From Antedon mediterranea (taxonomy: Eukaryota > Echinodermata > Crinoidea > Comatulida > Antedonidae), in NCBI RefSeq assembly GCF_964355755.1, contig NC_092671.1:34739304-34803303 (forward strand): DNA of 64,000 bases. The letters are read 5' to 3'. Below the pieces are notes generated by a model. It saw only the letters and a program-made list of their open reading frames with translations, was not told where the DNA came from and made no database searches. The translations under genes were made by a program, and so were the position numbers. Below are positions 44,405-56,700 of the stretch, piece after piece. Numbering within the stretch: the first letter of the stretch is position 1; each line of letters opens with the position of its first letter.

Positions 44405-45477
44405 GAAGAAAGGAGGAGTGACGCCGGTACGGCACGTGGTAGATGGTATCAACAAATCTGGCGCAATACTTCTATGATGGCAATATCCCTGGCTGGGTCC
44501 TAGGGAAAATTCCGGTTTATTCAATGACGTCATATTTATGTTATAAATTCAAATTCAAAATTTTATTAACATTCACCTTAACATCAAGGTATGGTTAACA
44601 ACAACATTTACAAAAATAAACAAAGAAATAAAAGAAAAAGCAATAATAAAAGCATTCAATGAGCATGTATGTTGCATAATGGTCGCTCAGTATCAGTTAT
44701 AATACTGTAAAAGGTTATACCTGGTGTTTGTCTGGGGTGGGGTAAGGGGATTAATAATTAAGTACGCCAATATAGGCATGGGGAACCTGGAAGTCAAATA
44801 GGAATAATTGTACTTTAATAGCAGGGTACTGTACATCTTGTACACACAATATTCCACCTTACTGCATGAGTGTGAGAAACAACTTTTATCAGATTTAAAC
44901 ATGAAAACCAAAGTGGTCAAAAAGCAGGGCGTCTGCATTATGAAACAGAAGACCTGTGGTCGAGTCTCGATCCATTTGTGTTATTCAATCTCACATTGTG
45001 TCTTTTTTTTACCGTTTCGTATCTACTTTTTCTCCCTTTACAATTTATTTCATATAGGGTAAATCATGCACTATGGTTTGCATTAATGTTCTATTATGAA
45101 CAAATGCTTGGCTAGAAAAGGACAAACTGTAAAATATATCAATCATGATAGACTCGCATAAGAATTAGGTATACTGTAGTGAGTAATGGTTAAACTTAAA
45201 TTAAATTATACAAAAATACTCCAGTTAGAAGTTTTACGGGAATGGTAAAGGATGTGTTAATTGTCCGTCCATCAGCTGCAAATATGGAATATCACATCCG
45301 AATGTATATAATGTAATATAAACAATGTAGATATTATTAAATTAAAAATAATTTTCAACTGGTTGAAACCATGTGTCAGTGTGTATTCATTCGTCAGTGA
45401 CTTTGCGAAGTTAGTTCAGACGTTAATAAATGCAGTATCTTTTGCTTCTTGCACGCAAGAGTCAACTTTTAATGATT
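44405..45477. other. Intergenic between gene 5 and the fold-back cluster
   Basis: A stretch near 44545-44645 beginning AATTCAAATTCAAAATTTTATT looks like the A/T-rich 3' end of a minus-strand retroposon, but no ORF remains. Otherwise nothing. Confidence 0.4.
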
Positions 45478-45546
45478 CGGGACGCTGCGAAGTGCGATGT
45501 TGATGAAAGCGGAAGGCAACAGCTTTTGCACGCAAGTGTCAACTTG

Positions 45547-45687
45547 TATGCTTGGTTCCTATTAGGACGCAACGCAAGGAAGTAGACGCAACGCAAGTGA
45601 CAACGCGACTGTTCGAATAATAAATCGCCTGTGATTGATAAAATCACTTACGTTGCCTTGCGTCCTACTAGTGGGAACCAACATTTA
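45547..45687. mobile_element. Fold-back MITE A
   Basis: GCTTGGTTCCTATTAGGACG at the left and the complementary CGTCCTACTAGTGGGAACCA at the right form TIRs of about 40 bp that contain ACGCAACGCAAG-type words. About 140 bp in all. Confidence 0.7.
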
Positions 45688-45867
45688 AGCTTGGTTCCCA
45701 CTAGAACGTAACGCAAGGACGTAAACGCAACGCAAGCGTTTTAACCAATGGCAAGCGAAGTTATAGACAGTTAGCAATCACAAGCGAATAAGCCATTGCT
45801 TGTGATTCGTCAATTCACTTGCGTTGCGTTACGTCCTTGTGTTGCGTCGCTAGTGGGAACCATGCTT
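45688..45867. mobile_element. Fold-back MITE B
   Basis: Left end GCTTGGTTCCCACTAGAACG and right end GCGTCGCTAGTGGGAACCAT are inverted repeats of the same family as MITE A and lie adjacent to it. The downstream tandem-repeat unit resumes at TTAGTGTTGC. Confidence 0.7.
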
Positions 45868-46090
45868 TAGTGTTGCAGGGGGACGCTGCGAATTGCGTTC
45901 AGACGTTGATGAAAGCGGTAGGCAACAGCTTTTGCACGCAAGTGTCAACTTTTAGTGTTGCAGGGGACGCTACGAAGCGTTCAGACGTTGAGCGCGCAAG
46001 CGTCAACTTTTAGTGTTGCAGGGGGACGCTGCGAAGTGCGTTCAGACATTGATAAAAGCGGTACAGCTTTTGTACGCGCATGTCAGTATT

Positions 46091-46838
46091 TCGTACACGC
46101 GCATCAACCTTTACAGATTTTGCCAGTGACACCGCGAAAAAGAAATACGGTGCACTCAGATGTTGTTCTGTACGCGCACCACTTTTTCGGTCTCGCATCA
46201 CCGACTATTTGGATGTTGAAGTGTTTATCCTTACCTTTATAAACAGTGATTAATAATTACTAATAGATTATAACCCCTTTATTCCTGCTTCCATATCCTT
46301 TCACTTAATCTAATTATTTAGTACAGTAAAAACACGAGGCAACGAAAAAGGAGCGAAATTTAATTTAGGTTTTCCGGCATTTAATGACGTCTATATTAGC
46401 AGCGCCCTCTATACATGCATTCTATTTACAACAATTGATTATATTACAGATTTGTTTCGGAAATTATTAAAAATCACATAGTGATCACGAGTAATGTAAA
46501 CCACATTAAAACCCATGGCTATAGGCCAAGCTTTGAAGAAAAAAAACCCACACAATTCGTAAGCAATTACATATAAATTCAAGCATATTCTCATGTAGGC
46601 TATGCATAAATTATTCTCTTACTTAAAATAAGACATGGCCTATTTTAAACAAACTAATAATTTTTCCGACAATACGTAGTGGATTAACTGGCAGTGTGAC
46701 TTCTGGTGGTGACTGACCAATCAATCAGCATTTAGTAAAGCGCCAAATTCTCAATGACCTTTGCCATAGTGTAAAGTTAGATCGTGTGCAGGAATTAGAC
46801 TAAACTATCACATTCCTCCATGGTTTTTAGACAGTTAA
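46091..46838. other. Intergenic, nothing recognised
   Basis: AT-rich with only chance frames. Confidence 0.4.
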
Positions 46839-46953
46839 GCTCCCTTTACACTATCAAACTTTATTTGACAACAAAATGTTAAACACATCACAGCCATATA
46901 TTTGGGCACATCACACCCCTTTTTTCAAACTAGTTTGATAGTGTAGACAGAGC
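46839..46953. mobile_element. TTAA-type MITE
   Basis: 115 bp with ends GCTCCCTTTACACTATCAAA and TTTGATAGTGTAGACAGAGC, flanked by TTAA on both sides (46835-46838 and 46954-46957). Confidence 0.8.
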
Positions 46954-47557
46954 TTAATAATGTAATAACTTTATTCTAGAAAAACTTACTAAAATATTCG
47001 TTTATCACTGAAAACATTTCAGTACGATAAATGCATTATTCTGACAGTTGTTTTTTTTCTTAAATTAAATTAACTAAAAGTTCAATAACACTTAAAAAGT
47101 AAACCACACAGGCCAAAGAGCACATCACGTTAAACGCATTCGAAATCTAATCACCAATTTACATAATATAAATAAAATAGGTTGGGAGTTGTAGATTTAG
47201 TTTTGCGTACTTTGTGTTATGGTTATATAGATATGAAGATCACTGATAAAGTTGTCATCATTGAATCGAACTTTACAGTCACATACATAATAGTAATAGG
47301 CCTATTATAGATGATAACAGTACTGTAGGCATATCTTATCTCATTTACGTTCTATTTCGGTTAGAAGCACCGCCAAATAACGATACATTAAACGCTTCTC
47401 AATAAGCGACCATTGTTTAGAGGTACAAAGTTAAACATTAGTTCGTTTCGTAGTTACATGTGTTCTAATGACAGGAACACCTATTAACGGGACGGGACGC
47501 CTTCGGGACCCAACAAATCAAAACATGCATTTCCCTTCGTTTGTTTCACGTGAATAA
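46954..47557. other. Intergenic, nothing recognised
   Basis: AT-rich DNA. A phrase around 47470-47515 (ACCTATTAACGGGACGGGAC) resembles the CAGTAGAACCCC repeat fragment seen near 21.6 kb. Confidence 0.4.
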
Positions 47558-47807
47558 GGGTCTCCAATTAATATGGGTCTCCCATAAAAATAGTGGGCAT
47601 CCCGTGAATAGGAGTCTCCCATGAATAGGGGTCTCCCATCAGTAGGTGTCTCCAATTAATACGAGTCTCCCATGAATAGGGGTATCCCATTAATACGAGT
47701 CTCCCATGAATTGGGGTATCCCGTGAATACGAGTCTCCCATGAATAGGGGTCTCTCATCAATAGGTGTCTCCAATTAATACAAGTCTCCCATGTATAGGG
47801 GTATCCA
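47558..47807. repeat. 17-bp minisatellite
   Basis: About fourteen units of a 17-base motif such as AGTCTCCCATGAATAGG, alternating with TGTCTCCAATTAATACG variants in a higher-order pattern. Three units make 51 bases, which keeps a 68-codon minus-strand frame open by period, not by selection. Confidence 0.85.
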
Positions 47808-48286
47808 AAGAAGTGGTCTCTTGGAAGTACACAGTTGGTATAGAAAATTAAAAAAACAACCTGTTCGTTAGTTTGAGTAACACCTAATTTCTAAGTAAAA
47901 CGGTTTTAAAATCTGACATTTAATTAGAGACATGGTGTTTATAAACGCCTTCACAATTAACAGTACTTCTTAACATAAATACAGTATTAAAACAACATGG
48001 TCATCTTTCAGATTGCACATGCAACATAAAAACGAGGGGTACGGTAACAGTTGCTGTCACCTGGCGCATAATTACAGCACATTACAGACGCACATATATA
48101 TATTTTAAAATGGAAATTAAACAAAATATTGACGATAATTTTGGTAAATAATTTTCTTTAGACTAGAACATGTTTAGCACTACCTTAATTTATAATAAAA
48201 CTTATCAACGATCTTTTAAACACACTGTTTACACGGCAAGTAAATAAAGTAAATACAGTATGGCGAGAAAGCGACATAAATGTAAA
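47808..48286. other. Intergenic, nothing recognised
   Basis: AT-rich, no structure found. Confidence 0.35.
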
Positions 48287-48455
48287 GCTCTGTATACACC
48301 ATCAAACTTTATGTAACCAAAAAAAATATATGGACATGATGTCATATCACTACCATATTTGAGCACATCACTACCATATTTAAGCATATCACTACCATAT
48401 AATTTGGGCAGATCACACATTTTGTGTCAAACTGGTTTGATAGTGTAGACAGAGC
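48287..48455. mobile_element. TTAA-type MITE
   Basis: 169 bp from GCTCTGTATACACCATCAAA to TTTGATAGTGTAGACAGAGC. The right flank is TTAA and the left flank TAAA. It contains three ATCACTACCATAT sub-repeats. Confidence 0.8.
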
Positions 48456-50718
48456 TTAACCGAACTACTTCGGAACAAAAACTTTGGCAGCTAAATGAAA
48501 CGTTCCTGTGGAAATTGTATAGACATATGTATACTGTTTTTTTTGTCAACATTTTTTCTAGCGATATAATATATAGCTCAAAAATGAAATATAATATACT
48601 AATAAGGGTTGGCAGTAGTGTTAAATCAAATACTTTCCCCTCTTATTTGGAGTGTCCCAACGGAAGAGTTCTACTGTGAATTATATCAACATATTTATCA
48701 ATAAATTATTTTTAGAATTTTGCAACACACAAAAACAAACAAAATATGAATAGAAATATTAAAATATAGTTAGCTTGCACACACACAACTATAGCGTTTA
48801 CTGATAATTCAGTATAAAATGCAACAATCACTTTTAACCTCAGTACTTGAGTACTGTTAAAACAATGTTAAAATGACTCATATTGCACTTAATAAATGAG
48901 ATGACTACCAAATATACTTTTATAATTATATCCCATATAAATATTAACTGACTTATGGTTTAAACTATTGCCTATATCACAATATGATTATAACACTTAT
49001 TTCTTGATTATTGAAACCCTATTCATTTAGGTTTGCTGAACAACTTAGTACTTACAGTATATGCAAATGTAATGTATATTGTAATTTGGAGACGCAACTT
49101 TTGGAATTTATCATATCATAAATTATTGACTTTTAAGTAGAAAAACAACAAAATCTTCAAATCATAAAAAACAGCATGTTCTGTAATTAAAAGATTGATG
49201 TTTTATTGGTGAAAAAGGCGAGAATGGAAATGAAGGCCTATACAGTAGGTATACTCCTAATCAAGTACAACAGCTTAACCATAAGACAACATAAAGGCAA
49301 TAGTTCAAACATAAGATATATAATCTCAATATTTGAGAATATTTCACTATTTAGGAATGATATTCGTCTTTTAATTTGAGGTAATCGAATCTCTAAATAA
49401 AATCTTTTAATTAAACAATGAAAACTTTTAAAAAGACCTAATCGAACCAAATAATGGTTTCCGATTTCATAGCAGAAAACCAAAACGCTAAAAATTGTTC
49501 ATTGATGAAATCGGATTTACATTCGTAGGAACGCATTTATATAGCAAGTACTTAGATAGTATGGCACACACTTTTATCATTATTTCTCCAATGAAATGAC
49601 TTTAAAAAAGTTCGCTATATTCCACACATGTATCTTGTAGCATATTTTACACAGTGATTCCTATGTACATCTAATAATGATGAAATGTATTATTTGTAAC
49701 TCGTACTTACTTTTTTTAATACCTTATTCATTTGTTTTATTATTGAATGAAAGAAAGAAAATAAATGTTTACGTTGAGTTGAGTTGAGTTGAATCAAATA
49801 TTCGAGGAAGACCAAAAGAAACAAATTATCTACCATATTAACACTTTCCAGATATAAATGGTAAAGTTATGAGGGCAGTTGGTGATTTTCATGGTTGATT
49901 GATCGCCTGTTAAAACGAGAGCCTAGCTATATTATAAGTAAACAAATAGCCCTTTTTACATAAGCACCACACATATGAACTGGTTTCTTTTTCTTCCTAC
50001 GCATAAACGTATTTATTGATCTAAAACCTGTTGAACTATCTGATAGAAACACACTAGTTAGATAACAAGAGATAGAGAGATAGATAGACAAGGGAACCAA
50101 GAAGACAACGCAGCTGTCTTGGATAAATATTGTGAACTGATAAAACATAAGTGCCGTCCAAATATAGAAATGATGTTATGAAATTTATTTCTAACAAAGG
50201 ACCTAATTAGGTCAATTAGAACAGCGTTTCTGAACCCGGAACTGCCGATCAAAGGGTGTATCATAACTTGATGGGTCTATTAGAAATTTTAGCTACCACA
50301 GACAAAACACAATTTTTGAATTGAATGTTTGATGGTGGTTATTGCTTTTGTGAACTCTTTAATTCAACTATTATGTTACTTTAGTTTATAACAATAATTT
50401 GGTAGGTTTTTTCCTATTGCTTGATAATGCAATTTCCAAGCAAACATATTCACCCCCTATCCCAAAAAAGGATAGGGCCAAGACTATGGTCTGCCTGATG
50501 ACCTCTGGGTCAAGCAAATTTACCTGGCATTTTCAAACAAACATTTACTCCTCGAATCACTTTACACTTTGAAACTGGAAAGAATTACACAACACAAACT
50601 AAAAAATACACTATTAAATTTGATCTTATCTGCCGAAGAGAGATTAGCACAGGATTTAAATACTAGCATATTAACAGGAAAATTTCTTCAATTGCATAGG
50701 ATATTGTGATATTCATCG
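48456..50718. other. Downstream flank of the TRAK gene
   Basis: No second gene seen. It should contain the TRAK 3' UTR on the minus strand, but several TTTATT (AATAAA on the gene strand) candidates exist and none can be chosen. A TTGAG pentamer run lies at about 49773-49792. Confidence 0.45.
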
Positions 50719-53700
50719 TTATAAAGACGTTCCACTTCTTCTAAAAATTCCGGTTTTAGTATTATTAGTGAGAAGGGACAAACCTGGCTGCATTCCTGGT
50801 GAATTATCATATTCCGAGTCTGGATTTCCCGGTTCCGGTGGCTTGCTCTTCTGCGGACTTGCCTGTACACTCGTGGTCATCATCACGGATGACCTTGAAC
50901 CGTAACTTGACATTGTTAATCCGGACAAATCTGACGGTCGTCCGGCAAACCCGCCAAAATTACGAATCTTCGACATGAACCCGAGTCCTGTAGAATTGTA
51001 TGAAGGAGTGGTGGTGTAAGTTGACGTGGTTCCAGTTTTCGATGTTGATGACGATGCTCGTTTTGAGTATATTCCACTCTTTACTCGATGCACGCGTGGG
51101 CCAGGCCTTCCTGGTATGTGTATAGGTGATGGGTTTGGATTATCCGCCAGGAAATTTAACCCGGTTTCTTTCTTTGGAGTGGAAGGTGGCTTAATTTTCG
51201 ATGATAGAGAATGCGATTTAATGTTCGGAGGGTTCGGTTTGAGCTCTACATTTGGATCACTGTTCCGATGTTCGACACTCGTACCGCGCTCCTGCAGAAC
51301 CGATGCCAATCCAAGAGATGTGCTAAATGTGGAACTTGCTTTACTCAAACCTTTTCTTTTTGGTGTACTGATTGTAAAACTTGGTGACGCTTTACTAAAA
51401 ATATGAAATAAAAAAATATATTATCGAACACTATAAAATATGTGTTAAATTGCTTTAAAAGTTTACCTTAATCAACACTTTTTGAATAAGGCAACATTAT
51501 ATTCCCTATTTCAATTTCAAATACAGGTTTTATTACTCCACTATTTTTTTATAGATGGTACTGTATCGTGGGAAATTAAAGTGATATTAAATTAAATGCG
51601 AAGATTTTGATGACATGCTATAACTTTGCACTTCAAATTTTGTTTTGTATCTACAACTCAAAAAAGTAAATAAATCATCGGGCCACTGATTAAGGGTTAT
51701 GCAAATGATTTAGTGAACGCAATGTTTACCTAGACGAATAACATAATAGATGATGTACTTAGTATCTGCAGTATGACTGTAATTTCGCAAGAAATATTTG
51801 TTGAAAGAAATAAAATATCACTCAAATAAAGAGATGAACTTTATCAGAGGTATGATTTTAAAAGCTTACCTTGGAGTAACAGTTGTACTTTCTAGTAGAT
51901 TAATATTGCTTGTTGTGTAAGTATAAGTGGGCTCAGAAAACGTATAGCATTTACTGGGAACTGTGGGTTTTGCTACAGTGAGAAAAAATGTAATATACTA
52001 ATATAAACTAATAATGAAACATTTGTTAATACAGTAGAACACATATTAAGTGGATACTTTCAATTGTCGCCTGAATAGGGGTTACATCTAGTCTTAAAAA
52101 AACATATATTGCCTTAAATTACCAAGTAGCTGTCCCTTTTATAGGGGCGTGCCAATTGAGGGTTTCTGCTGTTTCTGGGCCTCTTCAGTCTGGATAAGTT
52201 GCTCATAATGCACACCAAGTAAAAGCACACCTATGGGCCTGTTCAGGCTGGTTAAGTTGCTCATAATGCACACCAAGTTTGTGATAATTGGGCTATGAAG
52301 CCAACGTTTCACTCAGGTAAATAAGTATAGCTTGAATGAGTCCAATGACAAGAAAATGGGGCACACAATTTTTTAAATGTTTGGTTTTGTATAGTCACAA
52401 AAAAGCACCTGTAAGGTTAAAGATGTGTTGTCCCTTGAAACACAAAAAAATGAAAAAAAAAAAAATATTCTAAATTTAAATTGGCCATACCAAAGTAATA
52501 TTAAAGTTATTCACTTTAAGTCAAAAATTTGGGCCAAAAACAACAAGTTTACATAATTAACAGGTAAATTAATTAGATTACATTTCGTCTGGGAAATCGT
52601 CACAAGCGAAAGTAAACAAAGATTTCAAACCATGAGTATGCATTATGCATGATGCTAATTAGGATTGTTTACAACTCGTCACGGTTGAGAAGGTGTTTTC
52701 ACACAGATCGCAAGGAAGTTTTATGATTATGCATACAGAGTAGCCAAACAAGCGCGTTGCATTATGAGATGTGTTTTGATTGAAAACTTTGACTGGAAGT
52801 CAAAGTTTTTTTTTGAACAAAAAAACATCTAATTTTTCACAAATTTTTGGTGAAAGTTAATAAATCTTATGATACTTCAAAATGACCCACTTTTTAAAAA
52901 AAAATTTTGTTGGGAATTAGTCAAAGGGACAATACATCTTTAATCTAAATTGTGAAAATGCTATCTTACTGAATGCAACTGAATCCAAATAAGGTATTGT
53001 TTTTGTAAGAAAGGAGATACATTGTAAAATACATATACTTAATGAAGTTATTGTAATTAATATATTTAATAATTGATTAAACTTACTGACAACTTGTCCA
53101 TCATCCTCAACATCATCAAGAGCATAAACAAGTTTTTCTTGTTTGATTTCACGGAAACCTTTGACCACAACTCCAGGCCGCTGGTCAAGCATACTGGCCA
53201 TGTGCGGCGTTGCTAACCGCTGCCACTGATATAGAGTTAACGATCCTAAAAATAAATAAAAGTTGAAAGTTTCAGTTCATAACTGTAAGGAATCTCCCGA
53301 TACCAGTAATATAGAAAAAAAGAGATATTGTAGTGTATAGTTGATAGTGTTTTTGTATTCCTAAATAAAAAACTGTCAATTTTGGGATTTGAACCCACAA
53401 TCACCAGATCATAGATGTAGACCATCAAAATTAATAACTAGTAGCATATTAACAACTAACCTTCCATTGGTTTAACGATTTGCAGTTTTTCTGGTCTTCT
53501 AAAACCAATACCCGAAAAGCTGGAAATATTTGAGAATCCATCGCCAGAGATGGCACTGTCTGGAGTTTGACAACGTGGAGTCAGCATTCCATCGCTCTCC
53601 ATTTCGAAGTCAGAGTCACATACTGTTGTCTTGCGACGTTCATAAGCTGCATATTTTCGCTCTGCATCCATGTTCTGACGTCGAAGCGAGAGACGTTTTA

Positions 53701-56700
53701 AAGCTGTTTCAAGATCATTGGAGCCAGGGATGCCAGGTTTGGATACCTCACGTCGACTCTTCTCTCTAAAAACAGGTTGTCTAAATTTAATATTATAACC
53801 AAAAAATGAAAATCACTTATAAAACATAAAAACAACAAAATAGTCAAATATATATGGTATTACAATTAACACAAAATTAATATTAAAATATGTAAAATAA
53901 TATACCCACCGAATCGGAGTAACTCCAGTAATGGATTCATTGTCACCCATGTAGTTTTCACTGACCTCTGACCCAGCGAGTGAAATAACTGAACTACTCG
54001 GAGAAGAGTGTGTACTAATGATCATAGGTGGTGTACCTAGGTCCAAGCCGGTCGTACTACCTGATCTACTCTTGACCGCTTTCACCGTCTTCATTACACT
54101 TTCATTATATTCTCTGAAAATACCAATTCATGTTTTACAATTTAAACTTCAAGTTTGGTATGCCTAAATCATATTTACACAAATTCCACAAAACAAAGAG
54201 TAACATAGTCACAAACAGGTATGTGCTTTAAATATAAATATGAATTGCATTTTTTTGATAGAACAAAGTTTTTTAAGATAAGGACAATAATAGGCATAAG
54301 TTTACGAATACTTGCCACTGTGAGAAAAAAATAAAAAAACAATGTTTTCACTTATTTTATAAAATGAAAAAATAATTGGCTAAATTCAACCAAAAATCCA
54401 TTGGCTGGCAGCGAACTTGACTATTTTTTTGATTTAAATTACAGTTTTTCAGGTAAATGAATGTGTCAAATTTTTGGTCAAAGTGAATAGCATTAAAATG
54501 GCATATTCAACAAAAAATTGTTTAAGAATTATTTCAGGGGGACAATATATATTTAACTTTTAAAAAAATATTTTAACTTACTTCTTGCCACGTCCTATAA
54601 GACGAGGGTCCTGTCCTAACTGTTGTTCTACTGTATTGACAAGTTCAGCTGCTAATGAATCCTGTTGGAATAAAAAATTAATAAAAAATGATTAAAATAA
54701 TAAAATTATTTTATTCACTTGGTAATACAAAATACAATGACGGCCCAGGATTAATTACAAGTGGGTTTGATTGTTCTGCTTTTATTCCGGTTTAAAAAAA
54801 AGTGTTTGTTCTTAGTTTCAAGGTTTGTATTTTTCATGGTTTTCACAAGCACCTTGAGCACTTACTTTGTGGATATGTGCGCTTTATAAATCTTATTATT
54901 TTATCTTTTATCAACCGAAAGCTGCAGTGAGATTCAATAGTTCCTTTTTCTTTTTATTTTTATACTAATTTAATTCTATTCTTCATCTATGAGACAAGCT
55001 CAATACTAATTTTTTACACTAATATTTCAATATTAGAAATCTTGAAATGAATCGAACACAGTGCTACCTTTCTATGGTTCATAAATATATATAAGAGAAA
55101 AAGAGGAGGCCTAGCCTCCCACACACTACACTAACATTATAAGAGAGAAATTATAAACACCATTAGAAATTGTAAAGAAGCAATTTTGATGAAGATGGAA
55201 TCCTATTAATTGAACAAATGTATACATGGTGTGAGCAAAGTAAATGGTTTTTGGTTGTAATAGAATTGACTGTAGATGTAGTATCAAGAATAAAGGATGT
55301 GCCTAGAAATGCATCCATCTTTTATCATTGGAGCGATAAAAAAAGTCCATCTATGATCAAACTACCCATGGCCGTAGCCAGCATGATGCAGACAAGGCAC
55401 TCGCCTCATATGCAATTTTCACTATTAATTATAACTATATTTAAAGCATCTTTGTCTCGTCTGTTTTTAGTGGGCTGCTCTACCTGGGAGTATATTAAGG
55501 CCTCTCCGAAGTTAATATAGGAGATCAGATATATTCATATTAATATGCCAAAAATCGATCCTAATATTCTGGTTGATCAATGTCAACATATTAATCACAT
55601 AAAATTTCCATTATAATGGACGACTACTTAAAATTTACTTAGTAACAGCGAGACTCTGCTTGCTATGTATATTTGAACAACATGATTACTACTTCACTAA
55701 TAATTTCAATGTGTCCATACATTACAAACTGTCACTCAACCAGCCAATCAGATTTAGCCTAATAACCTCATAGACATCACCCTACAAAAGCATAATCGTA
55801 TACTGGTACTGTATATTTCTTTTAAAAGGGGGCGCTATAACTCAAAATGATATTACTTGAACATCCCGTAAAGAAAATGGAAGAGTCCAAGTAGAAACAA
55901 CCTATCATAAGACATTAGCATTACGTTCTATACCAGGTAAGGAGAAACAACATATACATAGGTAATATTTACATATGCAATAAATTGAATGAAGGTCAAA
56001 GGATAATTATAATACACATTTAAAAGACCTCGGCAATCAAAGATTTTATGGCTGATTATGTTTTATTTCAGTTTAATTGAATTCAACATTAAACTTCAAA
56101 CAGCATAGTTATAATAATAATAAGAGTGAGTAGTTTTTAATTATTAATAATTAATTAGTCCATAGTTAGAGATATACCGTTATTTTCTTAAAGCCCTGTC
56201 TACACTATCAACTAGTTTGACAAAAAAAGTGTGATGTACCCAAATATGGTAGTGATGTACCCAAATATGGTAGTGATATGACATCATCATGTCCATATAT
56301 GGGCACATCACATTTTTTTGTCACAAGTTTGACAGTGCAGACAGAGCTTAATATGACCTTTTTAAACTAGACACCAGTAAGTGATGGTAAATTGGTCTAA
56401 CTAGTAACCTAGTTTATAATGATTTTTAACCCTATAAAAATCTATAGATTATGACACTTACAGAAGGAATTGGAAAATACGGATTCATGATTCCGAAGTT
56501 TGGGACAGCACCTTGCGGTAAAGATCGTCGGTGGATTTCTCGCGCCTCTTCCTGCGCTTCCAGTAACATATGATGACATTCATCATATTTTTCCCTTAGC
56601 TCTGATAACTGAAATATAATAATACACAATGTCATTCTCTTACTTCTTTTCGCAAATTACTTAAACTCCATTTTATTTCGTCTATTGTATACTAAATAAA

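Larger units (their letters stand above)
45478..46090. repeat. Degenerate tandem repeat of ~50-85 bp, interrupted by fold-back elements
   Basis: Units share GGACGCTGCGAA, GCGTTCAGACGTTGAT, AAAGCGGTAGGCAACAGC and GCAAGTGTCAACTTTTAGTG. At least four copies of unequal length are present. Two fold-back elements sit between the first and second. Short frames across it are not genes. Confidence 0.7.

Noticed and set aside
45819-46242. Plus-strand frames in the 45.8-46.2 kb repeat
   Set aside because: They run through degenerate tandem repeats and a fold-back element, with no conserved domain.
47568-47774. 68-codon repeat protein
   Set aside because: The frame stays open because three 17-base units equal 51 bases. 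No start context or other support.
55218-55520. 100-codon plus-strand frame in a TRAK intron
   Set aside because: No recognisable domain and antisense to the gene. It overlaps dispersed-repeat-like sequence.
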